Shown here: in pieces, positions 1-4,907 of the stretch
How positions within the stretch are numbered: position 1 is the first letter of the stretch
Layout of the letters: the number at the start of each line of letters is the position of its first letter
DNA from: Oscillibacter sp.
GTDB taxonomy: Bacteria; Bacillota; Clostridia; Oscillospirales; Oscillospiraceae
NCBI GenBank assembly: GCA_017447005.1
Contig: JAFSOM010000352.1
Location: 1-6,227, forward strand
DNA: 6,227 bases
Direction: 5' to 3'
The notes under the pieces: generated by a model
Told to the model about the DNA's origin: nothing
What the model saw: only the letters and a program-made list of their open reading frames with translations
Database searches by the model: none
Made by a program: the position numbers and the translations under genes

Positions 1-434
1 ATACCGGCAATCATATTGGCGACCATGTCGTTCTGCAACGGCGCGATAATGTAAGCGTCGTAAGAGGAGTTGTTGCGGTCGGTTTCAATCATGTTCTGCT
101 GCTCGTCGTAGGAAGTCTCGGACGGCGGCCCCTTGACATCAACCTGCACGTTGGGATGGTCTTTCTGATAGGCTTCCGCGCCGGCCTGTACGTAGGCCCA
201 GTGTTCGGACGAGTTGGTTTTGAGAACCACGGAAATGTGGTAATTCTCTTCGGCGGGAGCGGCGTCAGCGTTGGTTTCGGCGTCGGCGTTGGTTTCGGCG
301 TCGGCGGTTTCCCCGGCGGGGGCGGCGTCGGCGTCAGCGTCAGCGTTCGCGGGGGCGGTCTGACCTCCGCCGCAAGCGGCAAGGGACAGCGTCATCATCA
401 GCGCAAGAACGCCCGCAAGAAACTTCTTTTTCAT
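1..434 (-). CDS. Sugar ABC transporter substrate-binding lipoprotein (RbsB-like), N-terminal part
   Basis: This is a lipid-anchored, extracytoplasmic binding protein that would capture a sugar or polyol for an ABC importer. The first 144 residues are visible; the C-terminus runs off the left edge. Residues 1-21 form a lipoprotein signal: three lysines, a hydrophobic core, and a lipobox L18-A19-A20-C21, with Cys21 the predicted lipidated residue. Residues 22-63 are a low-complexity linker rich in Ala, Asp, Glu and Pro. From about residue 65 the periplasmic-binding-protein fold begins, with HISVVLK as first strand, then a WAYVQAGAEAY helix, a GPPSETSYDEQ segment and YDAYIIAP, in the order typical of the Peripla_BP_4 (ribose/galactose/inositol-binding) family. 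An AAGGAG Shine-Dalgarno lies about 8 bases before the ATG at 434. It follows the dehydrogenase gene by 97 bp on the same strand and is probably cotranscribed. The ligand is inferred from the neighbours and is not visible in the sequence. Confidence 0.9.
   Translation of the reverse strand, partial: MKKKFLAGVLALMMTLSLAACGGGQTAPANADADADAAPAGETADAETNADAETNADAAPAEENYHISVVLKTNSSEHWAYVQAGAEAYQKDHPNVQVDVKGPPSETSYDEQQNMIETDRNNSSYDAYIIAPLQNDMVANMIAG
271..306. repeat. Two perfect tandem copies of an 18-bp unit within the lipoprotein linker
   Basis: The units 271-288 and 289-306 are identical, each beginning TTGGTTTCGGCG on the plus strand. On the coding (minus) strand they encode repeated Ala-Asp-Ala-Glu-Thr-Asn hexapeptides in the disordered linker of the binding protein, between the lipidated cysteine and the folded domain. 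The unit is a multiple of three, so copy-number change would keep the reading frame. The flanks carry degenerate Ala-Asp versions of the same pattern. Confidence 0.85.
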
Positions 435-476
435 AAGTTCTCTCCTTTTCCCATGTTTTCCAATATTCCTGATTCG

Positions 477-494
477 CGTGACTTCGCAATCACG
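477..494 (-). other. Intercistronic hairpin with GNRA-type tetraloop
   Basis: On the minus-strand transcript CGUGAUU pairs with AGUCACG (7 bp, one G-U wobble) around a GCGA tetraloop. It lies between the dehydrogenase stop and the lipoprotein start, 26 bases before the RBS-proximal end of the gap, and is not followed by a U-run, so it does not look like an intrinsic terminator. Intercistronic stems of this kind often protect a downstream binding-protein message from 3' exonucleases; that role is inferred here. Confidence 0.5.
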
Positions 495-510
495 GGGAAT
501 CCTCACGCAA

Positions 511-530
511 TCCCGCTGGGTTTCGCGGGA
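511..530 (-). other. Intercistronic hairpin just after the dehydrogenase stop codon
   Basis: A perfect 6-bp stem, UCCCGC with GCGGGA, encloses an 8-nt loop and begins six bases after the dehydrogenase stop codon on the minus-strand transcript. It is GC-rich but has no following U-tract, so full termination is unlikely. Together with the second hairpin downstream it could limit decay or partly attenuate read-through into the lipoprotein gene. Confidence 0.45.
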
Positions 531-535
531 AATCC

Positions 536-1552
536 TTACTCAATCTCGCTGAGTTTGACGGGGCGGCCTTCCTTCATGGACTTCGTGGCGGCGGCGGCAA
601 TCAGAATCGGGTACAAGCCATCCTCGCCCGTCACCTGCGTGGGCTTATCGTTGAGAATCGCGTCGGCGAAAGCCTTCTGTTCCGCGGCGAACGCGCCCGT
701 GTAACGGTCCCACATAATCTTGTAGCACGCGCCGGAAACCGTGCCGTCCGCGCCGTAGAACGTGCAGTTATTGGGGGTGTCGTTGGCGTCCATGACCGCG
801 CCCTTGGAGCCGAATACCTCTACCCGCTGGTCGTAGCCGTAGACCGCTTGACGGCTGTTGTCGATAACGCCCATGGCGCCGTTAGCGAATTTCAACGTGA
901 CAACGGCGGTATCCACGTCGCCCGCCTCGCCGATGGCCGGGTCAATGAGAACCGCGCCGGAGGCGTACACTTCCGTGACTTCCGAACCGGCAAGGAAACG
1001 GGCCATGTCAAAGTCATGCACCATCATGTCATAGAAGATTCCGCCGGAGACTTTCACGTAGTCAATGGACGGCGGCGCGGGGTCACGGGAACTGATTTTC
1101 ACGAGATGCACGTCGCCAATCGTTCCGGCGCGTACCGCCTCATAAACGGCGCGGTGATTGTGGTCGAAACGGCGGTTGAAGCCGACTTGCAACCGGACGC
1201 CCGCCTTTTTCGCCGCGTCAATGACTTCATGGACGCGCTCAATGCGGTAGTCAATGGGCTTTTCCACAAACACGTCTTTTCCGGCCTGCGCGACTTTAAT
1301 CGCGTATTCGGCGTGCAAGTCCGTGGGAGAGCACACGACGACGGCTTTGATTTCCGGGTCGTTCAGGATAACTTCCGGGTCTTTGCCAATGTTGGGAATG
1401 CGCAGACGCTCTAAAAACTCCCGCGTCTCGTCATTCATGTAGGGGTCGGCGATGGTCTTGATTTCAAGTTCCGGGACGAATTTCGAGATGTTCTCCGCGT
1501 GGACTTTGCCAATCCGTCCCGCCCCGATGATTCCGATTTTTACCGTTTTCAT
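536..1552 (-). CDS. iolG: Gfo/Idh/MocA oxidoreductase, inositol 2-dehydrogenase type
   Basis: This is a 338-residue cytoplasmic NAD(P)-dependent dehydrogenase, full length for the family, expected to oxidise one hydroxyl of a cyclic polyol or sugar (myo-inositol to scyllo-inosose in characterised IolG proteins). The N-terminal Rossmann domain has the dinucleotide motif GIIGAGRIG at 7-15 and CSPTDLH at 74-80. The EKP motif at 97-99 supplies the catalytic Lys98. The C-terminal domain has GFNRRFD (124-130) and YDMMVHD (174-180), giving Asp175 and His179 with the spacing of the known Lys/Asp/His catalytic set. The segment GDVDTAVVTLKF (211-222) and DNSRQAVYGYDQR (231-243) are strongly like inositol dehydrogenases. 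The ATG at 1552 has a GGAGGAGG Shine-Dalgarno about 11 bases upstream. It lies 67 bp after the TIM-barrel gene and 101 bp before the binding-protein gene. The true substrate may be another polyol or sugar, as this family changes specificity easily. Confidence 0.88.
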   Translation of the reverse strand: MKTVKIGIIGAGRIGKVHAENISKFVPELEIKTIADPYMNDETREFLERLRIPNIGKDPEVILNDPEIKAVVVCSPTDLHAEYAIKVAQAGKDVFVEKPIDYRIERVHEVIDAAKKAGVRLQVGFNRRFDHNHRAVYEAVRAGTIGDVHLVKISSRDPAPPSIDYVKVSGGIFYDMMVHDFDMARFLAGSEVTEVYASGAVLIDPAIGEAGDVDTAVVTLKFANGAMGVIDNSRQAVYGYDQRVEVFGSKGAVMDANDTPNNCTFYGADGTVSGACYKIMWDRYTGAFAAEQKAFADAILNDKPTQVTGEDGLYPILIAAAATKSMKEGRPVKLSEIE

Positions 1553-1598
1553 AACGCGCTTTTCCTCCTCCGCAGGTTTCCATTACTTACCGGGATGT

Positions 1599-1611
1599 AA
1601 CGCTTTGCGTT
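1599..1611. other. Short inverted repeat in the gap between the isomerase and dehydrogenase genes
   Basis: AACGC and GCGTT flank TTT, giving a perfect 5-bp stem with a 3-base loop, eight bases after the TIM-barrel stop codon on the minus strand. There is no U-run, so it is not an intrinsic terminator. It may be incidental. Confidence 0.3.
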
Positions 1612-1619
1612 CCAGCCGC

Positions 1620-2405
1620 TTACAACGCCATAATCGCCTTGACCGCGTTCGCGGTAGTGGTTTCGGGAATCAGCTCAAAGCCCACAAGCCCCGTATAGCC
1701 GACATCCTCCAGCGCTTTCATCACGCGGGGATAATAAATCTCGCCCGTACCGGGTTCGTGGCGTCCGGGGGCGTCGGCCACGTGGATATGTCCGAACGTG
1801 TCGCCGTAAGCCTTGATATTGTCGCACAGACTGCCCTCGTTCAACTGCATATGATAGGCGTCGTACAGAACGCGCAGTTTCGGACAGCCGATTAAGCGTA
1901 TCATTTCCGCCGCCGTGCGGGTCGTGCGCAGGAAGTTTCCGACATGGTCGGTGGTGATATTGAGGCCTTCCAGATTCATTTGCACGCCGCTGTTTTCGGC
2001 GATTTTCGCGCACTCTATCAGCGTCCCGTACATGGCGCACAGCTTCACCGTGTCGGAGAGATTGTCGTAAGCGTCGATAACGAGGCCGCCGTCGCCGAGA
2101 CCGTTAGAATGAATCGTGACGCTTTTCGCGCCGACTTTCCGCGCCGCCTCCACGGACTTTTTCAGAAATTCCAGATAGGCGTCCTTTTGTTCGGGGTCAA
2201 TCAGGGACAGTTCCGCGTCGCCGTTGAACCCGGCGATTCCGATTCCGGCTTTGTCGGCGGCGGCTTTCACGGCGTCAAGGTCTTTGTCCGTCCAGCCCCA
2301 GAACTCCACGTACTCAAACCCGTCGTCTTTCGCCGCCTGAAACCGTTCCAGAAAGGGAAGCTCGCTATACATCGGCTCAATGCAGGCGGATTTCTGAAAT
2401 TTCAT
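1620..2405 (-). CDS. Hydroxypyruvate isomerase-like TIM-barrel sugar isomerase/epimerase
   Basis: This 261-residue cytoplasmic protein belongs to the xylose-isomerase-like TIM-barrel superfamily (AP_endonuc_2 fold), closest in motifs to the hydroxypyruvate isomerase (Hyi) family. Candidate metal ligands fall in the usual order: Glu146 in MNLEGLN, Asp182 in YDAYHMQ, His208 in GHIHVAD and Glu244 in GFELIPE. The loop PGRHEPGTGEI (213-223) is a Hyi-family hallmark. The third ligand position appears to be His where Hyi proteins typically have Gln, so the substrate may differ from hydroxypyruvate. I chose the ATG at 2405 because AAGGAGG lies 7 bases upstream; a longer frame begins with TTG near 2444, but that is almost at the predicted transcript start and lacks an RBS. 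It is the first gene of the operon and precedes the iolG-like dehydrogenase, so it probably acts on the keto-product or another intermediate of the same sugar/polyol. The reaction cannot be assigned from sequence. Confidence 0.85.
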   Translation of the reverse strand: MKFQKSACIEPMYSELPFLERFQAAKDDGFEYVEFWGWTDKDLDAVKAAADKAGIGIAGFNGDAELSLIDPEQKDAYLEFLKKSVEAARKVGAKSVTIHSNGLGDGGLVIDAYDNLSDTVKLCAMYGTLIECAKIAENSGVQMNLEGLNITTDHVGNFLRTTRTAAEMIRLIGCPKLRVLYDAYHMQLNEGSLCDNIKAYGDTFGHIHVADAPGRHEPGTGEIYYPRVMKALEDVGYTGLVGFELIPETTTANAVKAIMAL

Positions 2406-2430
2406 GGGAACGCCTCCTTGCGCGTTTTTT

Positions 2431-2459
2431 TGTGTGTTGCACAACTGTGTTTTTACACA
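2431..2459. promoter_or_regulatory. Candidate operator at the operon transcription start
   Basis: This stretch directly follows the operon -10 box and covers the expected start site on the minus strand. Read on that strand it contains TGTGT-AAAA-ACACA, then CACA-GT-TGTG and TGTG-CAA-CACA, which are overlapping inverted repeats. The core CACAGTTGTGC recurs with one extra base at the regulator promoter (2556-2566). A bound repressor here would block transcription initiation. The binding protein is presumed to be the adjacent LacI-type regulator. Confidence 0.55.
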
Positions 2460-2487
2460 TAATAAGGCATAGCGCCGATTTTGTCAA
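2459..2487 (-). promoter_or_regulatory. Sigma-A promoter of the isomerase-dehydrogenase-transporter operon
   Basis: On the minus strand the -35 hexamer is TTGACA (2487-2482, exact consensus) and the -10 hexamer TATTAT (2464-2459, one mismatch), separated by 17 bp. Transcription would start near 2452, leaving a leader of roughly 45 nt before the isomerase ATG. Such a strong promoter next to a divergent repressor gene fits an inducible catabolic operon. Confidence 0.85.
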
Positions 2488-2501
2488 GCGTAAATCGGCG
2501 C
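2472..2501. promoter_or_regulatory. Perfect 10-bp inverted repeat with the operon -35 box in its loop
   Basis: GCGCCGATTT (2472-2481) and AAATCGGCGC (2492-2501) are exact reverse complements separated by 10 bp. The -35 hexamer of the operon promoter (2482-2487) lies wholly inside the central 10 bp. No T-tract follows on either side, and the start sites predicted on both strands lie outside it, so it acts as DNA rather than as a terminator. It is probably a protein-binding site, distinct in sequence from the CACA/TGTG motifs nearby. Confidence 0.5.
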
Positions 2502-2555
2502 CCTTTGTGAAATTCAGCGAAATAGACATTTCTAAAGGAAGAATTTTTGCATTTT

Positions 2556-2576
2556 CACAGGTTGTGCTTTCACACA
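2556..2576. promoter_or_regulatory. Candidate operator overlapping the regulator promoter
   Basis: The sequence contains CACA-GGT-TGTG followed by TGTG-CTTT-CACA. It is related to the motif at the operon start site and covers the -35 region of the regulator promoter. Binding here would give autorepression of the regulator. The assignment rests on the repeated motif and its position only. Confidence 0.5.
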
Positions 2577-2590
2577 TTTTGCGGTATAAT
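2562..2590 (+). promoter_or_regulatory. Sigma-A promoter of the LacI-family regulator
   Basis: An exact TATAAT (2585-2590) lies 17 bp after a weak -35, TTGTGC (2562-2567, matching only TTG of the consensus). Transcription would begin near 2597, about 36 nt before the ATG. The weak -35 suits modest, regulated expression of a repressor. Confidence 0.7.
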
Positions 2591-2632
2591 GCAAGATGAA
2601 CGCATGTCAAAAGAAGCCGGGGAGGGCGTATC

Positions 2633-3676
2633 ATGGGCAAGCGAACGACGATTGAAGAAATTGCGCAAATCGCGGGCGTTTCACGCGGGACGGTTGACCG
2701 TGTGTTAAACGGGCGTCCGCATGTGCGCCCGGACGTGCGGGCGAAAATCCTGTCAGTGATTGAGGAGACGGGCTATATTTCCCCGCAGGAAGTCCACCGG
2801 CAAAAGCTGGCGGAAACTTTCAAGCCGCTCCATTTGGGCGTTCTGCTCCCGAATGAGCGCGAAACGCAATTCCGAAAGGAAGTTCTGCTGGGCATTGAGA
2901 AAGGGCGCGAGGAATTGGAAGCCGCCGCCGTGCGCGTTTCCGTTTCCTCTTGCGAGACGGATTTGCCGCGGGAGGCTATTGAGCGCATGGAAGACTTGCT
3001 GGAACAGGGCGCGGAAGGGCTGGCGGTCTGCGCGTTGAACGACCGCTCCGTTGCGCGCTACGTGTCCGAACTCTCCGAGCGGGGCGTTCCCTGCGTGACG
3101 TTCAATTCCGACCTGCCGGACAGCCGCCGCCTATGCTTTGTGGGACAGGACATCCGGCGCGCCGGACGCGTCGCGGCGGAACTCATGGCAAAATGCGTCC
3201 ACCCGTCGGACAGGATTCTGGCTACGGTGGGAAATTTGAAGTTTGACGGACATCGTCAGCGTTTGGCGGGCTTTCAGGAACGCCTGAGAGAATTGGGTTA
3301 TTCCGACGAGCGCGTGACGGTGGCGGAGACGTTTAACGATTATGAAACTACCGTATCCGTGGTCAGCGAAGCGTTGGCGCGGATACCCGATTTACGGGGC
3401 GTTTACATGGCGAATCTGAGCATTTCCGGCTGCGCCGAAGCGGTGCGCGTTGCGGGGAAGAAAGCGCAAATCTATATTATCTGCCACGACATCAACGACG
3501 GCATTCGGCGTCTGTTGAGGGAAGGACTGGTAGATTTTACTATTCCGCAGGATTTTATACAGCAGGGTTATGAGCCGCTCATGATTTTGACGAATTATCT
3601 GCGCAAAGGGAAAACGCCTGATACGGCTCGTTTCAGCGGACGGATTCATATATTATGCGCGGAGAACGCGGAATGA
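2633..3676 (+). CDS. LacI-family transcriptional regulator with Peripla_BP_4-type sensor domain
   Basis: This is a full-length (347 residues) cytoplasmic DNA-binding regulator. Residues 5-30 form the LacI-type helix-turn-helix: TTIEEIAQIAGVSRGTVDRVLNG, with TVDRVLN replacing the commoner TVSRVLN. The linker after GY (47-48) reads SPQEVHRQKLA and lacks the usual PN-x-x-A-R-x-L hinge motif, so operator contacts may differ from classical LacI. From about residue 66 a sugar-binding-protein-like domain follows (HLGVLLP; FNSDLPDSRR at 157-166; VGQD at 170-173; HDIND at 285-289), related to the fold of the operon's own binding protein. GGGGAGG lies about 7 bases before the ATG at 2633. It is transcribed divergently from the catabolic operon and most likely represses it until the imported sugar or a derivative binds. 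The ligand is not identifiable here. Confidence 0.9.
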   Translation: MGKRTTIEEIAQIAGVSRGTVDRVLNGRPHVRPDVRAKILSVIEETGYISPQEVHRQKLAETFKPLHLGVLLPNERETQFRKEVLLGIEKGREELEAAAVRVSVSSCETDLPREAIERMEDLLEQGAEGLAVCALNDRSVARYVSELSERGVPCVTFNSDLPDSRRLCFVGQDIRRAGRVAAELMAKCVHPSDRILATVGNLKFDGHRQRLAGFQERLRELGYSDERVTVAETFNDYETTVSVVSEALARIPDLRGVYMANLSISGCAEAVRVAGKKAQIYIICHDINDGIRRLLREGLVDFTIPQDFIQQGYEPLMILTNYLRKGKTPDTARFSGRIHILCAENAE

Positions 3677-3744
3677 ATTTACGCTAAAAACTCCGCCTCC
3701 TCGCACAACTCATTCTCCAGATAACCCATATCTTTCTAATGTCA

Positions 3745-3773
3745 TTAACTTTAGGCCAAGGATATGGTATATT
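3745..3773 (+). promoter_or_regulatory. Promoter-like sequence in the convergent gap, pointing into the hydrolase from its 3' end
   Basis: TTAACT (3745-3750) and TATATT (3768-3773) are spaced by 17 bp, with an extended -10 TGG before the second hexamer. The 11-bp palindrome TAATGTCATTA (3738-3748) overlaps the -35. An AAGGTG sequence (3779-3784) and an ATG at 3792 follow, opening a 110-codon frame that soon overlaps the hydrolase gene in antisense. It could make an antisense RNA, or be the surviving 5' end of a lost gene. There is no evidence that it is active. Confidence 0.35.
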
Positions 3774-3835
3774 GTAACAAGGTGATGCGCGATGAAAAAG
3801 CGGACAGCGGGAAAGACATTGCGTTTAACCGAAAT

Positions 3836-4705
3836 TTATTGCATGACACTGGAAATCCATTGCCCGATGCAGTTCTCCGCGTCTCTTGCCATTGCTTCCT
3901 GCTCCGGAGATTTACTGACCGCCTTCAAAACGTCATATTCCGGATTGTTTTCCTCAATAAAGCCATGCATGGCCCCGTCGTACTTCTTTACCTGCGCGGA
4001 TACGCCGTTGTCCGCAAGCGATTGCCGATACTTCAGAGAGCCGTCACTGATGGGGTCGTTGTCCGCAAGAATGAACAGCGCGGGAGCCGTAGTCTTTCTT
4101 GCCGCTTTATCAAATGACAAATAAGTATCATTTGCGTCTTTGAGAAATCCGTAGCAGATAATCTGTCCCGCAACGTCAATGCCCTCTTTCTTCAGGGCAA
4201 GAACGGAAGCCATCGCATGATAAGCGCCCGCCGAATATCCAAGAATAAAAATCCGCTCAGGGTCAATACGGCGCTCGTCCGCGTGCGCGATAAAATATTT
4301 TACAGTATCGGCAACTTCTTTTGTGCCATAAGGGATGTCATAGCCATTCTTAGCCAATTTATAATTGACCGTTGCGACATTTACGCGCCATGCTTTGGAA
4401 ATGCGGTCGCTTTGCGTATCCAGCGTGTCGGCGTCCCCGGCGATAAAAGCCCCGCCGTGAAGGTTAATGACTAGCGGATGAGTTTTCCCGTCTTCGATGA
4501 GGTAGAGATTGACAGTCACATCCTCCAAATTGTCTCTTGGCAGATAAAAACGTTTCCCAATTCGTTGGTCGTCCGTTTTCGCCATTAACGCCTGTTGACG
4601 TTCCTGCTCTTTTACGTTTCTGAGTAACGTAACGACCAGCGCCGCAATTAAAAGCGAAAATACGATTCCCATGATGCTTAACATTTTGCGCATTCCCTTC
4701 TTCAT
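3836..4705 (-). CDS. Membrane-anchored alpha/beta hydrolase (esterase/lipase-like, HSL-type)
   Basis: This is a 289-residue serine hydrolase predicted to cleave carboxylic esters, for example acetyl groups on sugars or small acyl esters. Residues 1-8 are basic and 9-28 form a hydrophobic segment without a clear cleavage site or lipobox, so the enzyme is probably anchored with its catalytic domain outside. The oxyanion-hole motif HGG is at 83-85, the nucleophile elbow GYSAG at 156-160 (Ser158), the likely acid is Asp217 in DNDPISD, and the base is His247 in MHGF. This set and order match the hormone-sensitive-lipase/acetyl-esterase group (alpha/beta hydrolase fold-3). The ATG at 4705 has GGAG about 10 bases upstream; ATGs a few codons downstream are possible alternatives. 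The gene is single, with its own promoter, convergent with the regulator gene and divergent from the sensor gene. A link to either neighbour is unproven. Confidence 0.85.
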   Translation of the reverse strand: MKKGMRKMLSIMGIVFSLLIAALVVTLLRNVKEQERQQALMAKTDDQRIGKRFYLPRDNLEDVTVNLYLIEDGKTHPLVINLHGGAFIAGDADTLDTQSDRISKAWRVNVATVNYKLAKNGYDIPYGTKEVADTVKYFIAHADERRIDPERIFILGYSAGAYHAMASVLALKKEGIDVAGQIICYGFLKDANDTYLSFDKAARKTTAPALFILADNDPISDGSLKYRQSLADNGVSAQVKKYDGAMHGFIEENNPEYDVLKAVSKSPEQEAMARDAENCIGQWISSVMQ

Positions 4706-4740
4706 GAAATTTCATCTCCGTAAATTCCGATTTATAAGCC

Positions 4741-4769
4741 AGTATACCAGATATACAAAGCGTTTTCAA
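4741..4769 (-). promoter_or_regulatory. Sigma-A promoter of the alpha/beta hydrolase gene
   Basis: On the minus strand TTGAAA (4769-4764) and TATACT (4746-4741) are separated by 17 bp, and the -10 is extended by TGG. Each hexamer has one mismatch to consensus. Transcription would start near 4734, about 29 nt before the ATG. A cre-like sequence, TGAAAACGCTTTGT (4768-4755), overlaps the -35 and spacer. Confidence 0.8.
4755..4768 (-). promoter_or_regulatory. Imperfect catabolite-response (cre)-like site in the hydrolase promoter
   Basis: Read on the minus strand, TGAAAACGCTTTGT fits the CcpA consensus TGWAANCGNTNWCA except for the last two positions, including the central CG. It sits between the -35 and -10 boxes, where CcpA binding would repress. 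The terminal mismatches make this uncertain. Confidence 0.35.
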
Positions 4770-4872
4770 ACGGAAGTTGCGCGTTTTTTTGCAAGTCCTA
4801 AATGCGCCTATCGACCACATGGAGTTTATTTCCATTTTTACGAAACGAACGCGTTATCGCAGGAAATAGGGA

Positions 4873-4901
4873 TTGACCTTTTCCGAAAAAAGTAGTATAC
4901 T
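4873..4901 (+). promoter_or_regulatory. Strong sigma-A promoter upstream of the sensor gene
   Basis: TTGACC (4873-4878, one mismatch) and TATACT (4896-4901, one mismatch) are separated by 17 bp, the spacer containing an A-run. Transcription would begin near 4908. No convincing reading frame with an RBS opens on the plus strand until 5249, so the transcript begins with about 340 nt of non-coding RNA. I see no better promoter between here and the sensor gene. Confidence 0.75.
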
Positions 4902-4907
4902 CTCAAG

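Noticed and set aside
156..704. Plus-strand frame of 182 codons rich in Gly and Val
   Set aside because: It is antisense to the binding-protein gene and the dehydrogenase 3' end. Its low-complexity composition mirrors the Ala/Asp linker repeat on the other strand, and it has no homology I recognise.
848..1414. Plus-strand frame of 188 codons within the dehydrogenase gene
   Set aside because: Shadow frame opposite a clear, motif-complete dehydrogenase; no RBS or recognisable domain.
2406..2444. Upstream TTG start giving a 274-residue isomerase
   Set aside because: The TTG lies only about 8 nt from the predicted transcript start and has no RBS, whereas the ATG at 2405 has AAGGAGG at ideal spacing.
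1944..2462. Plus-strand frame of 172 codons opposite the TIM-barrel gene
   Set aside because: Shadow of a well-supported gene; its start has no ribosome binding site and it ends across the operon promoter.
3659..3696. GCGGAG/CTCCGC inverted repeat across the regulator stop codon as a terminator
   Set aside because: The 26-base loop is long and no T-run follows; it does not look like an intrinsic terminator.
4819..4839. Hairpin ATGGA/TCCAT followed by five Ts, resembling a terminator
   Set aside because: The stem is only 5 bp and AT-rich, and no plus-strand gene lies immediately upstream for it to end.
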